Shown here: positions 11,901 to 22,590 of the stretch, piece by piece | Position numbering within the stretch: the first letter of the stretch is position 1 | How the letters are laid out: every line of letters starts with the position of its first letter | Origin: Lathyrus oleraceus | Lineage: Eukaryota > Streptophyta > Magnoliopsida > Fabales > Fabaceae | DNA: 64,000 nt | Direction: 5' to 3' | NCBI RefSeq assembly: GCF_024323335.1 | Contig: NC_066581.1 | Span: 180,289,330 to 180,353,329 of the forward strand | Program-made: the position numbers and the translations under genes | Notes under the pieces: model-generated | What the model was told of the DNA's origin: nothing | Databases searched by the model: none | The model's input: the letters and a program-made list of their open reading frames with translations, nothing else

Positions 11901-12568
11901 CAACCACTGATGTTTGGGATAAATTGTTTAATATCTCTGCCTATTAAACAATTTGTACTAGGCTATAATGGGTCAACAGATCATAGCTATGCTGCTTACA
12001 ACAAGGGTGGATACAAGAGGGTAAGGAGACACCCTACAGAGAGAAGGCCAATGTACCTGCAGGAGTTCAAGGATGCTGTTCATGCAGGAGTGGTTCTGGA
12101 TGTCAGAAACAAAATCATGGCATCCGATATGGTAGTACCTACTGTAAAGCAAAAGTGGGTGATCACTTGATCGAAGCTGTGAAGCAAGATCAAGTGGATG
12201 TTAACTTGGTTGAAACTGTGAAGTAAAACCAAGTCTGGAACTCTGTCATTGTGCTCTGGCTATGTTGTTGGCTTTGGCAACATTTGTGACAAAAAGGGGG
12301 AGTAATAACCACCAATACCCCTGACAAACAGAGTGGGTCTCTACAACAGACTCTCATGACAGATCTGAAGATTCCCCCCCCTGCAGCTGATGTTGAAGTT
12401 TAGGTACAACTTCTCATGTGTGTGTGCTGCTATGTGAAGTTTTTTCTTAACTTCCATGTGTCTGAGTGTGCTGCCACTCTGAGTGTATTAGCTAGTATTA
12501 TTCCGCTGCTATGAACTCTGTTATGGGGATCAAAGTGTTTTAGCCAAAAATTTGCCAAAGGGGGAGTT
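11901..12568 (+). other. Element H 3' untranslated region with polypurine tract
   Basis: About 670 bases between pol and the 3' LTR. An 86-codon frame at 11910-12170 resembles nothing I recognise; SIRE elements may carry an env-like ORF here, but no signal peptide or membrane segment is visible, so I do not call one. Two polypurine runs occur: AAAAAGGGGGAG (12291-12302) and the one beside the LTR, CCAAAGGGGGAGT (12555-12567), which is the likely plus-strand primer. Confidence 0.75.
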
Positions 12569-13930
12569 TGTAGGTGTTTAATTGGCTGCATTATATGGTA
12601 AAACACTAATGTCTTGACTGATGTCATGACATGTATGTGTGACTACGTTGTAGTTACTGCAGGACTAGCTAACACAGGATTATGGAATGCTGTGACATTC
12701 ATACCTGTCAACAGATACTAAGGAACAGAAGTTCTGTTAGAACTTAGTATTCATTTGCAGTCTGGTTATCAAGGAAGAACCAGACCTGGCATAAGGCCTA
12801 CTGACTGAATGTCAAACTGGATGTTATGACATTCATCATTGACAGCAGCTACTGAAGATTAGGCAGAGTGGTGTTCTGCTATACTTCAGCATATTACTTA
12901 GTTTGTTCTTCAAGAGAATAACAGAACTAACTTAAGGCCAATTGTGTAAATGTCAAGTTGGACACTTTGACATTTATTAATGTAAGTTGTTACTGTAGTA
13001 TGGTCATTTTGATCATGTACAGGTCAGCAAATTTGTACAGTCTGTTTTCTGGAAAAACAGACTCAGCATATGGACCTTGATGTCAAGCTGAATGTCGTGA
13101 CATTCATTCCTGACAGCATATGCTAAATTGTAGGTTGTTCAGTTTTCTGTTTCAGCTTTTTCTCAGGCTATTCTTTAGGGATTCAACAGCTGAGAGAAAA
13201 TCCAGGAAATCAACAACCAAACTACATTCAATGAACCTAACAAATAGCCTATTTGTTAGCAACCTAAATGTTGAATTTGAGGGAACTTGTATGACCTAAA
13301 ATTCAGGAAAATACAGGTGCAAAAGCCCAGGTGCTGCAATATAAAAAGGAAGGCATTCCTTCATTCAGTTTCGGGGATTTTGAGGCGTGAAGATTTAGTG
13401 TGTCCATCATACTTCACTGCTGTATTTTGTGAGTCTAGTATTAGACGTATCTTGTAAGTCAAGCCATTATCAAGTAGATGATAGCTTTGGCATAGGGTGT
13501 TCATTGAGTTGTAAGTGTTGTGTCACTCAAAGCTTTTAAGCGTGAGTGCTGTGTATCTTGATTTAAGCTGTGAAGCATAATCAAGAGTTGTTTTTGAAGT
13601 GTGACTTCAAAGTGTCTTTAATATCACTGAGGTGATTGAGGGGGAGTGAGTAGGAACTCTGATCTTAGGTTAAGATTGAAATTGCATCGGGTAGGGATTA
13701 AGTGAGAAGTTGTAAACGGGTGAGTTTAGCTTTGAATTGATACTACTAATAGTGGATTTCCTCCCTGGCTTGGTAGCCCCCAGATGTAGGTCATGTTGGA
13801 CTGAACTGGGTGAACAATTACTTGTGTTATTTACTGCACTTACTGTTAAGTTCTGCATAATCCCTGTCTGTGCAGAATTGGATGTCATAACAACCAGTGT
13901 GACATCCAAAGCCTGATAACTAGAATTTCA
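12569..13930 (+). repeat. Element H 3' LTR (1362 bp)
   Basis: Same length as the 5' LTR. The 14 differences I find are all transitions (for example GCGTTATAT/GCATTATAT at the start and AAAGTCTGAT/AAAGCCTGAT near the end). The end TTTCA at 13930 is followed directly by the TSD AGTAA and then the interrupted LTR of G. Confidence 0.95.
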
Positions 13931-13935
13931 AGTAA

Positions 13936-15320
13936 ATAACACAAGTAATTGTTTACCCAGTTCGGTCCAACATGACCTACGTCTGGGGGCTACCAAGCCA
14001 GGGAGGAAATCCACTATTAGTAGTATTAATTCAGACCTTAAACCAACTGTTTAACCCTATCACTTAATACCTACCCAATGCAATTTCAATCTTACACTAA
14101 GATCAGAGTTCCTACTCACTCCCCCTCAATCACCTCCGTGATTACTACCTTTAATCAATATTAAAGACAATTATGAAGTCACACTTCAAAAAACTCTTAA
14201 TTGTGCTTAACAGCTTTAATCAAGATACACAGCACTCACGCTTAAAAGCTTAGAGTGACACAACACTTACAACTCAATGAACACCATATACCAATGCAAT
14301 CATCTACGTGATAATAGCTTGGCTTACAAGATACGTCTAATACAAGACACACAAAAATACAGCAGTGAAGTATGATGGACACACTAAATCCTCACGCCTA
14401 AAATCCCCAGTTCTGAATGAAGGATTGTCATCCTTTTATATTGCAGCACTTGGGCCTTGTACTTGTATTTTCCTGAAATTAAGGTCACGCGAGTTCCCCT
14501 AAATTCCACATCTAGGTTACTAACAAATAGGCTATTTGTTAGGTTCATTAATTGTAGCTTGGTTGTTGGTTTCCTGGATTTTCTCTCAGCTGTTGAATCC
14601 CTGAAGAATAGCTTGAGAAAAATGCTGAAACAGAAAAACTAAACAACCTACAATATAGCATACGCTGTCAGGAATGTATGTCACAACATTCAATTTGACA
14701 TCCAAATCAAGGACCATATGCTAAGTCTGTTTTTCCTGAAAACAGACTGTACAAATTTGCTGAATTATACAGGACCAATCTGTCCATACCTCAGTATCAG
14801 CGTACATTAATAAATGTCAAGACATCCAATTTGACATTTACACAATTAGCCTTAGGTCAGGTATGTTATCCTCCTGAAGAACAGACTGAGATACATACTG
14901 AAGTGTAGCAGAAAACCACTCTGCCTATTGTTCAATATATGCTGTCAATCATGAATGTCATAACATCTAGTTTGACATTCAGACAGTAGGCCTTATGCCA
15001 GGTCTGGTATTTCCTTGATAACCAGACTGAAAATAAATACTTAGTTCTAACAGAACACCAACTGTTCTATTCCTCAGTATCTGCTGACAGGGATGAATGT
15101 CATAACATCCAGTTTGACATTCAATAAATCTTGTATTAGCTAATCCTGCAGTATACTACTCAAGTATGTCATGACATCAGCCAAGACATCAGAGTACAAC
15201 TAGATATTCTAACATACAATGCAGTCAAACAAACACCTCCACAACATGTCATAACATCAGTCAAGACATTAGAATCCAGCTAGTGTTTTACCATACAACG
15301 CAGCCAATTAAACACCTACA
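13936..15320 (-). repeat. Element G 3' LTR, main part
   Basis: Reverse-complement LTR of the H family, starting CCTACA at 15320 (TGTAGG on its own strand) and running left until cut by H. It is longer than the H LTR because the first ~80 bases exist as a diverged tandem duplication: two blocks of GATGTYATGACAT and two of GTTTTACCATACAA / TCTAACATACAA type near 15180-15310. Substitutions against H are frequent, so G is older or a different subfamily. Confidence 0.9.
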
Positions 15321-16099
15321 AACTCCCCCTTTGGCAAATTTTTGGCTAAAACACTTTGGTCTCACAATAGAGTCCATAGCAGCGGAAAACACACATCTAG
15401 CAGGAAATTAACCTAGCTAATACACTCAGAGTAGCAGCACACTCACACATATGGAAGTTAAATAAAAACTTCACATTGCAGCACACATACAGAAGTTAAA
15501 TAAAAACTTCTAACTGCATCACACATACACATACTCACTCTCATAGAAGTGGATCATCAGCTGCAGAGTAGAGGATCTTGAATATGTCTTGAATATTTGT
15601 TTTAACAAAACACTCTGTTGTCCTGGGGGCATCACAGGTGTTACTCCCCCTTTTTGTCAAAAATGTTGCCAAAGCAACACTTTAAATTACAGACCAACAA
15701 CATAAACAGAATTACACATAAATGACAGAATTACAAACTTGATTTTACTTCACAGTTTCAATCAAGCATACCCCCTCTTGATCTTGCTTTACACCTTTGA
15801 TCAAGACATCATCCACTTGATCTTGCGTCACAGCTTTGATCAAGTAGTTACACATTCTTGCTTTACACCCATATCAGATGCCATGACTTTGAGTATGACA
15901 TCTTGAACCCCTCCTGCATGAACACTTTCTTGAAGTCCAGCAGCCACATAGGCCAACCTATGTTAGGATATCCCCTTAACATCTTGTTACTATACTTGCA
16001 GTAAGTAACATAGCTGTGAACTGTTGTCCAGTCATATCACACTTTCAATTGTTTAATCGGTTGAGATATTAAACAATACATCCCAAACATCATTGGTTG
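15321..16099 (-). other. Element G 3' untranslated region
   Basis: This parallels the 3' UTR of H in reverse. It has the polypurine tract complement ACTCCCCCTTTGG beside the LTR and the second complement CTCCCCCTTTTTGTC at about 15640. Coding potential is lost; the region near 15850-15960 retains decayed homology to the 86-codon frame of H (AACACTTTCTTGAAGTCC). Confidence 0.7.
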
Positions 16100-16618
16100 C
16101 TATAAGTCCTCAAAGAGGCATATTCCCAGTTTGCCTCTTAGGTTTTCAAACTGAGTAGCATCCAGAGCCTTTGTAAATATGTCAACCAGTTGTAGTTCAG
16201 TGGCTACATGTTCCAAGGTAATCACTTTGTCTTCCACCAGATCTCTGATGAAGTGATGTCTAATGTCAATATGTTTGGTCCTGCTGTGTTGGATGGGATT
16301 CTTGGAAATATTGATGGCACTGAGATTATCACAGAACAATGTCATGACATTTTGAGAGACATTGTACTCAGTAAGCATCTGTTTCATCCACACCAGTTGG
16401 GAACAACTGCTTCCAGCCGCTATGTATTCAGTCTCTCCAGTGGACAGAGATACACATTTCTGCTTCTTGCTGAACCATGATATGAGATTGTTTCCCAAGA
16501 AGAAACATCCTCCTGATGTGCTTTTTCTGTCATCAGCACTCCCAGCCCAATCAACATCACAATACCCAGATAGGATAGGCTCAGATCCATGAGAGTACAG
16601 CATACCATAGGATAGGAT
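16100..16618 (-). pseudogene. Copia RNase H C-terminal remnant of element G
   Basis: An open frame of 167 codons closely matching the RNase H end of H: MLYSHGSEPILSGYCD, DWAGSADDRKSTSGGCFF, DNLSAINISKNPIQHSRTKH. STAEAEY reads STGETEY, so a conserved Ala-Glu-Ala motif is altered. The upstream part of pol is absent. At about 16618 the frame runs straight into LTR sequence (CTTTTTCTCTCAGCTG), the scar of a large internal deletion. Confidence 0.9.
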
Positions 16619-17364
16619 GTGCTTTTTCTCTCAGCTGTTGAATCCCTGAAGAATAGCCTGAGAAAAATGCTGAAACAGAAAAACTAAACAACCTACAATA
16701 TAGCATACGCTGTCAGGAATGAATGTCACAACATTCAGTTTGACATCCAAATCAAGGACCATATGCTAAGTTTGTTTTTCCTGAAAACAGACTCTACAAA
16801 TTTGTTGAACTATACAGGACCAATCTGTCCATACCTCAGTATCAGCGTACATTAATAAATGTCAAGACATCCAATTTGACATTTACACAATTAGCCTTAT
16901 GTCAGGTCTGTTATCCTCTTGAAGAACAGACTAGATACATACTGAAGTGTAGCAGAAAACCACTCTGCCTATTGTTCAGTATATGCTGTCAATGATGAAT
17001 GTCATAACATCCAGTTTGACATTCAGACAGTAGGCCTTATGCCAGGTCTGGTATTTCCTTGATAACCAGACTGAAAATAAATACTGAGTTCTAACAGAAC
17101 ACCAACTGTTCTATTCCTCAGTATCTGCTGACAGGGATGAATGTCATAACATCCAGTTTGACATTCAATAAATCCTGTATTAGCTAATCCTGCAGTATAC
17201 TACTCAAGTATGTCATGACATCAGCCAAGACATCAGAGTACAGCTAGATATTCTAACATACAATGCAGTCAAACAAACACTTCCATAACATGTCATGACA
17301 TCAGTCAAGACATTAGAATCCAGCTAGTGTTTTACCATACAATGCAACCAATTAAACACCTACA
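16619..17364 (-). repeat. Element G 5' LTR, first ~746 bp
   Basis: On the minus strand it begins TGTAGGTGTTTAATTGG at 17364 and stops at about 16619 near the middle of the LTR, just past the TCTCAGCTGTTGAATCC block. The missing half, the PBS and most of the internal region were deleted in one event joining this point to the RNase H region. TSD CTGAG follows at 17365-17369. Confidence 0.9.
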
Positions 17365-17369
17365 CTGAG

Positions 17370-17547
17370 GATGAGGTTGGAACCCCATTCCAAGCCTTAT
17401 CTATTGGTGCTGAAAAGAGAGTTGGGGCACCTATGTCCTCATTGAAAGATGCAAGGAAGATTGTTGAAGAAGGAAGTATGGATCAGTGGGGGCGCATGGA
17501 TAAATCGGACTGCTGTTGATGTTCCTGTTATTTTGCATCAATCTAAG
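17370..17547 (+). pseudogene. Element A protease-RT linker, continuation of the frame at 5678
   Basis: Reading on from GTTGAAGCTGAG (5678) into GATGAGGTTGG gives an uninterrupted Ogre-type linker: DEVGTPFQALS, KRVGAPMSSLKDARKIVEEG, ending near KSDCC before a stop. This phase continuity through the CTGAG duplication is direct evidence that G inserted into A. Confidence 0.85.
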
Positions 17548-17805
17548 TAACTGCTTTTATATGTTTTAAAAAGATATCCTTCTCCTATGCTTAAGGGAGA
17601 AGTGAACATTGTTTGGGCATTTTGAAATTGATTGTTAATAAAATTAATTTTATTCATCCACATCTATGATGTTTTATTTTTACTTTTTGCTTTATTCTAA
17701 AAATGGTAATCACAAAAAACATAAATAAACAATATAGTTGTCCATCTGCATAATATTTGGTCACTAATTCACTTCTCTAAAATCAGAATATCAAATCATT
17801 ATGTA
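17548..17805 (+). other. Probable Ogre intron between protease and RT of element A
   Basis: An AT-rich stretch with stops in all frames separates the protease linker from RT, at the place where Ogre elements are known to carry an intron. The 3' end reads TTATGTAG followed by GTTGG, a plausible acceptor at 17805. A donor such as AA/GTAACTG lies at about 17547. RT has no ATG at its start, as expected if it is joined by splicing. Exact borders are inferred. Confidence 0.55.
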
Positions 17806-19110
17806 GGTTGGTTTCTAACCCCATTGAATACATTGATCCTTCTCCTTCTCCAAATTTTGAATTCCCTGTGTTTGAGGCCGAGGAGGAAAGTGATGAAGAA
17901 GTGAGCGATGAATTATCTCGTCTTCTTGAGCATGATGAAAAGACCATTCAGTCGTTCAAAGAGCAGATTGAGTTAGTCAACTTGGGTTCCGAGGATGATG
18001 TGAAGGAAGTCAAGATTGGGTCTCGACTGTGTCTAGATGTCAAGAAGGGGTTGATTGATCTTCTTCGAGAGTATTCAGATGTGTTTGCTTGGTCCTATCA
18101 AGACATGCCTGGTTTGGATTCTGAGATTGTGGAGCATAGATTGTTGTTGAAGCCAAAATGCCCGCCAGTCAAGCAGAAGTTGAGGAGAACGCATCTTGAT
18201 ATGGCTGTGAAGATTAAAGAGGAAGTGCATAAGCAGATTGATGCCGATTTCCTTGTGGCCGCTGAGTATCCGCAATGGGTGGCCAATATTGTGCTTGTGC
18301 CGAAAAAAGATGGAAAAGTATGCATGTGTGTTTACTATAGAGATTTGAATAAAGCCAATCCGAAAGATGATTTCCCTCTGCTAGACATTGATATGTTGGT
18401 AGACAATACTGCTAAGTTCAAAGTCTTTTCGTTTATGGATGGATTTTCCGGATATAATCAAATCAAGATGACACCCGAAGATATGGAGAAAACCATATTC
18501 ATTACACCTTGGAGAACATTCTGTTATAGAGTGATGCCTTTCGGTTTAAAGAATGCTAGTGCAACTTACCAAAGAGAAATGACTACTCTTTTTCATGATA
18601 TGATGCATAAAGAGATTGAAGTTTATGTCAATGACATGATTGCTAAATCTATTGATGAAGAGGAACATGTTAAGCATTTGTTGAAACTATTCCAGCATTT
18701 GAGGAAGTATAAACTCCACCTGATTCCCAATAAGTGTACTTTTTATGTTCGTTCGGGTAAGTTGTTGGGCTTTATTGTCAGCGAGAAGGCTATTGAAGTT
18801 GACCCTGCCAAGGTCAAAGCAATACAAGAGATGCATGCGCCCAAAACTGAGAAGCAAGTCAGAGGTTTTCTCGACCGCTTGAATTATATCTCCAGATTTA
18901 TTTCACACATGACTGCCACATGTGCACCTATATTCAAGCTTCTTCAGAAAGATCAGTCTTGTGATTGGACCAAAGATTGCCAGAAAGCTTTTGATAGTAT
19001 CATGGAATATTTGCTGGAATCTCCGATCTTGTCTCCACCTGTTGAAGGAAGACCTTTGATCATGTATTTGACTATGCTTGAAGAGAGTATGGGTTGTGTT
19101 CTTGGTCAGC
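17806..19110 (+). pseudogene. Element A reverse transcriptase, catalytic box mutated
   Basis: A Ty3/gypsy RT in one open frame. Visible: an acidic N-terminal linker, FAWSYQDMPGLD, PVKQKLRR, WVANIVLVPKKDGKV, YRDLNKA, FSFMDGFSGYNQI, FCYRVMPFGLKNA, then the catalytic box YVND at 18624-18635 instead of YVDD, and the thumb/connection block EKQVRGFLDRLNYISRFI. VDYRDLN reads VYYRDLN. After VLGQQD the sequence jumps to the middle of the next domain: about 225 bp present in element C is missing, and the frame shifts. Confidence 0.9.
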
Positions 19111-19830
19111 AAGATGTTGTTATCAGAGTATGATATTGAATACCGACCTCAGAAGGCAATCAAAGGTAGTATCTTGGCTGACCATTTGGCTCACCAACCA
19201 ATTGAAGATTATCAGTCAGTGCAGTATGACTTTCCTGATGAAGAGATCTTGTACTTGAAAATGAAAGATTGTGATGAACCATTGCTTGAAGAAGGGCCAG
19301 AACCTGGTTCCCGTTGGGGCATGGTATTTAATGGATCTATTAATCAATATGGAAATGGCATTGGGACAGTGATCATTACTCCTCAAGGCACTCATTTTCC
19401 GTTTACAGCTAGATTGTCTTTCAAATGTACAAACAATATGGCAGAATATGAAGCTTGCATTATAGGGCTCGAAGAGGCCATTGATCTCAGAATCAAATAT
19501 TTAGATGTCTTCGGAGATTCCGCTTTGGTTGTAAATCAGATCAAAGGTGAATGGGAGATGAATCAACCCGGTTTAATACCATATAGAGATTATGCGAGAA
19601 GGATTTCAACTTTCTTTACTAAGGTTAAGTTTCATCATATCCCTCGAGATGAAAACCGGATGGCAGATGCTCTTGCAACGTTGGCTTCCATGATTGTAGT
19701 GAAATATTGGAATGAAGTTCCCAATTTGACGGTGATGTGTCTTGATAGGCCAGCTCATGTGTTCGCTGTTGAGGAAGTCAAAGATGAGAAGCCATGGTAT
19801 TATAACATCAAGTGTTTCCTTCAAAATCAG
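19111..19830 (+). pseudogene. Element A RNase H, N-terminal part deleted
   Basis: Starts in MLLSEYDIEYRPQKAIKGS after the deletion. The RNase H domain is of the extra plant type seen in Tat elements: FNGSINQYGNGIG (the first catalytic Asp of FDG is Asn), NNMAEYEACI with the Glu, FGDSALVVNQ, and ENRMADALATLAS. Loss of the first Asp should abolish activity. Element C keeps FDGAVN at the same place. Confidence 0.85.
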
Positions 19831-20645
19831 ATTTACCTGTCTGGGGCATCTTTGAAAGATAAGAAGACTTTGAGAAGGTTAGCTGACAATTTCTACTTGA
19901 ATGGTGATGTACTATACAAGAGAAAGTTCGACATGGTTTTGCTCAGATGCGTGGATAGACACGAAGCAAACTTGTTGATGACTGAAGTGCATGAAGGTTC
20001 CTTTGGTACTCATTCCAATGGACATGCAATGGCAAAGAAGATGTTGAGAGCAGGTTACTATTGGTTGACGTGGAATCTGACTGTTGCAAGTTTGTGAAGA
20101 AATGCCACAAGTGTCAAATATATGCAGATAAGATTCATGTTCCCTTGACACTGTTGAATGTTATCTCTTCCCCATGGCCTTTATCCATGTGGGGAATTGA
20201 TATGATTGGGATGGTTGAGCCCAAAGCTTCGAACATACATCGTTTCATTTCAGTGGCAATTGACTACTTCACAAAATGGGTTGAAGCAACATCGTATGCA
20301 AATGTAACTAAGCAAGTTGTTGTGAGGTTTATCAATAATCAGATCATATGCCGTTATGGTGTGCCAAGTGAGGTCATTACTGATAATGGATTAAACTTGA
20401 ATAATATGATGGAAGCTCTTTGCAAAGACTTCAAGATTGCACATCATAATTCTTCTCCCTATAGACCCAAGATGAATGAGGTTGTTGAAGCTGCAAATCA
20501 GAACATCAAGAAGATTATTCAGTAGATGGTTGTCACGTACAAGGATTGGCATGAGATGATCCCATTTTCCTTGCATGGGTATCGTACATCCATCCGCACT
20601 TCAACAGGGGCAACCCCTTTCTCTCTTGTTTATGGTATGGAGTTG
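19831..20645 (+). pseudogene. Element A integrase, frameshifted and truncated
   Basis: The HHCC zinc finger starts in HEGSFGTHSNGH and continues, after a frameshift at about 20075, in CHKCQIYA. Core motifs are Asp in WGIDMIG, Asp in VITDNG and Glu in EVVEAANQN. A TAG at 20523-20525 interrupts it. The C-terminus stops at SLVYGME and is replaced by ORF1-tail sequence, so the C-terminal domain present in element C (57276-57700) is absent. Confidence 0.88.
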
Positions 20646-21062
20646 AAGATGCCCTATCCTTGTGAAATACCTGTGTCTATGGTTGTGGTTGAGCCATTAA
20701 CTCTCCCTAACCAAGATGTAGAGGATTTGGAAGATGCGCTCGCCAAGATGAAGCAAGAGAAAGATATGTGGGAAGAGCATTTCCATGCTTTGAGCAAGAA
20801 GCATGAAGAGTTGCAGTTGGAGTCTAAGGACAAAGATGCACTTATTGAGCTACTTGGAGACCGAGCGACAAAGAGACAGAGAGAGCCATAGGTTTCATCT
20901 TCCTCTAGCATGCCTCAGCCTTCCGTTGCTTGGAAAAAGATTGTTTATCAACTTGTCCTCGAGAAGAATCAGATGAAAGCTTATTTTGAGACCGAGATTC
21001 GACGCATTCGAAGGAAGTACACGCCTTCAGCCAGATCTTCTGACGTTGTTAGGGATCCTTAG
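20646..21062 (+). pseudogene. ORF1 C-terminal tail of a second copy (A')
   Basis: Fused in frame to the integrase. MPYPCEIPVSMVVVEPL matches ORF1 of A at about 2965-3030, then runs on into a Glu/Lys-rich coiled coil (DALAKMKQEKDMWEEHFHAL) that A itself has lost. A TAG at 20889-20891 splits it. The natural end is DVVRDP followed by TAG at 21060-21062. The joint is probably an illegitimate recombination that removed the 3' end of A and the 5' end of A'. Confidence 0.8.
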
Positions 21063-21283
21063 GATGACTAGCCTCCTTTTCTCTTGTATTTTTATATTTT
21101 TGGTTTCTGAAGTTGTACTCAGTGTAATCCTTCCAATTATATAAATGAAAAGAGATTTTTATGGTCATATCAAATTGTTGCAATTGTTGTTAAGTATATA
21201 TATATTTGTAAATGATATAGTAAGTTCCTTGAAAATAAAAATAACCAAGCAAGCATTGCATTTCATGCATCATTTACATAAGC
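21063..21283 (+). other. ORF1-gag spacer of A'
   Basis: About 220 AT-rich bases with no open frame, between the stop of ORF1 and the start of the gag frame. It has runs such as TATATATATATT at about 21195. This spacer is what A lost when its ORF1 and gag became fused (about 935 bp missing, by comparing 20740-21675 with 3060). Confidence 0.6.
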
Positions 21284-22590
21284 ATGTTTCTCTTTAGCCA
21301 GATGTCTCATTGGTGTTTCTTTTGTGCTTCAGCTAAGCTGACTCATCGGTACAACACTCGCGCCAATCATCTGAGAATTATGGAACATCTTGAGCAAGAG
21401 AGCAGAGAGTTGAAGGACGAGATCGCTCGACTGACTGCCATGATGGAGTCAGTGTTGGCTGCTCAGAGTCAATCTTCTCCAATGCCCGCAACTCCTCCTC
21501 CTTAGAGGATTGTTATTTCAGAGGTGGCTACCTCTACCATGCATGCTGCTACCGCTCACTTTGCACCTGCTATGCCTTCCGGATTCCCGTGAGGAATGCC
21601 GCCAAACTTCATGCCTGAGGGCTTTGCGCCTACTTTTTCTTCCATACCGGTATCTAGCCCGGTCATGTCTATGCCACCTCTCATTGTCCACACCTTACCT
21701 CGTGTAGAGGACACCATTTATCATTCTGAGCCGTCTGAGGGTGCGGATGTTTATAAGAAAATGGATGAGATGAAGGATCAATTTCTTGAGCTGCTCAAGG
21801 AATTGAAGACATTGAGAGGTAAAGACTTGTTTGGGAAAAGTGCTGTTGAGTTATGTCTGGTGCCGAATGTGAAGATTCTGGTGAAATTCAAAGTGCCTGA
21901 CTTTGAAAAATACAAGGGGAACACATATCCGCTCAGCCATCTAATGATGTATGCCCGCAAGATGTCTGCCCAAACTGACAACGATCAATTATTGATACAC
22001 TACTTCCAAGACAGTTTGACCGGTGTTACGCTCCGTTGGTATATGGGGTTGGGAAATGCAAGCACTCACACTTTCAACGACTTGGGATAGGCTTTTGTCA
22101 AGCAATATAACTACAATGTGGATATGGCGCCTGATAGAGACCAGTTGAGGTCTATGTCTTAGAAATATAAAGAGATATTCAAAGAATATGCGCAGAGGTG
22201 GAGGGAATTGGCTGCCCAGATCACTCCTCCTTTAGAGGAGAAAGAGATGACAAAAATCTTTTTGAAGACCCTGAGTTTATTTTATTATGAACGTATGATT
22301 TCCAGTTCCCCCAGTGACTTTACCGAAATGGTAAATATGGGGATGAGGCTTGAGGAAGGTGTCCGTGAAGGACGTTTGTCAAAGGAGGAAGCATCATCAA
22401 GTAAGAGATATGGCAGTAGCTTTGGGAACAAGAAAGATAGCGAAGCTAATGCAATTTCTAGTGGGAGGCAGAGGAGGCCTTAGATCAGAAGGAATCAACC
22501 ACCCCGTCAACACCATCATAAAGTATCCTCAGTAATTCCAGTATTATCGAATAATCAAGCAACATCAACTCAACAACGACAACAACGTCA
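21284..22590 (+). pseudogene. Gag of A', in-frame stops, truncated
   Basis: One frame with stops at 21503-21505, about 21590, 22088-22090, 22158-22160 and 22481-22483, but no frameshift. The N-terminus has RYNTRANHLRIMEHL and a heptad-rich DEIARLTAMMESVL coiled coil, absent from A. Then DTIYHSEPSEG and the capsid core LIHYFQDSL, WYMGLG, YYERMI and MGMRLEEGVREGRLSKEEA. It ends abruptly in the CAA-repeat tract at about 22590, where unrelated AT-rich sequence starts. It is close to A gag and helps place the mutations there. Confidence 0.85.

Larger units (their letters stand above)
5780..13930 (+). mobile_element. Element H: near-intact SIRE/Maximus-type Ty1/copia retrotransposon
   Basis: An 8151-bp element bounded by TGTAGG...TTTCA LTRs, each 1362 bp, with a perfect 5-bp TSD AGTAA (5775-5779 and 13931-13935). 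PBS, one long gag-pol frame with copia order (protease, integrase, RT, RNase H), and a polypurine tract beside the 3' LTR are all present. I count 14 LTR differences by eye, no indels. Only one in-frame stop (10020-10022) interrupts gag-pol. It sits inside the opposite-strand relative G. Confidence 0.95.
5679..17364 (-). mobile_element. Element G: minus-strand SIRE/Maximus-type copia element, internally deleted, hosting H
   Basis: The left end begins TGAAATTCTAG at 5679 and the right end finishes CCTACA at 17364. These are the ends of the same LTR family as H, in inverse orientation. The 5-bp TSD CTGAG lies at 5674-5678 and 17365-17369. Without H, about 3.5 kb remains: a partial 5' LTR (16619-17364), an RNase H remnant, a 3' untranslated region, and the 3' LTR (13936-15320 plus 5679-5779). 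PBS, gag, protease, integrase and RT are gone. Confidence 0.9.
1..22590 (+). mobile_element. Element A: Ogre-type Ty3/gypsy retrotransposon, mutated, with nested insertions
   Basis: The order is LTR end, PBS, ORF1, gag, protease, probable intron, RT, RNase H, integrase, all on the + strand. An ORF1 ahead of gag and a spacer between protease and RT are hallmarks of the Ogre branch of the Tat lineage. The segment 5679-17364 is a later insertion; joining 5678 to 17370 restores an uninterrupted protease-linker reading frame. The 5' LTR starts before the window. No 3' LTR is seen: the element ends in a rearrangement at about 20645, where its integrase meets ORF1/gag of another copy (A'). All proteins have stops or frameshifts, so it cannot be autonomous. 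Confidence 0.85.

Noticed and set aside
11910..12170. 86-codon frame after copia pol as an envelope-like gene
   Set aside because: Too short, no signal or membrane segment, no recognisable motif, and decayed in G.
12291..12302. AAAAAGGGGGAG as the LTR-adjacent polypurine tract of H
   Set aside because: The LTR starts 267 bp downstream, next to another tract at 12555-12567.
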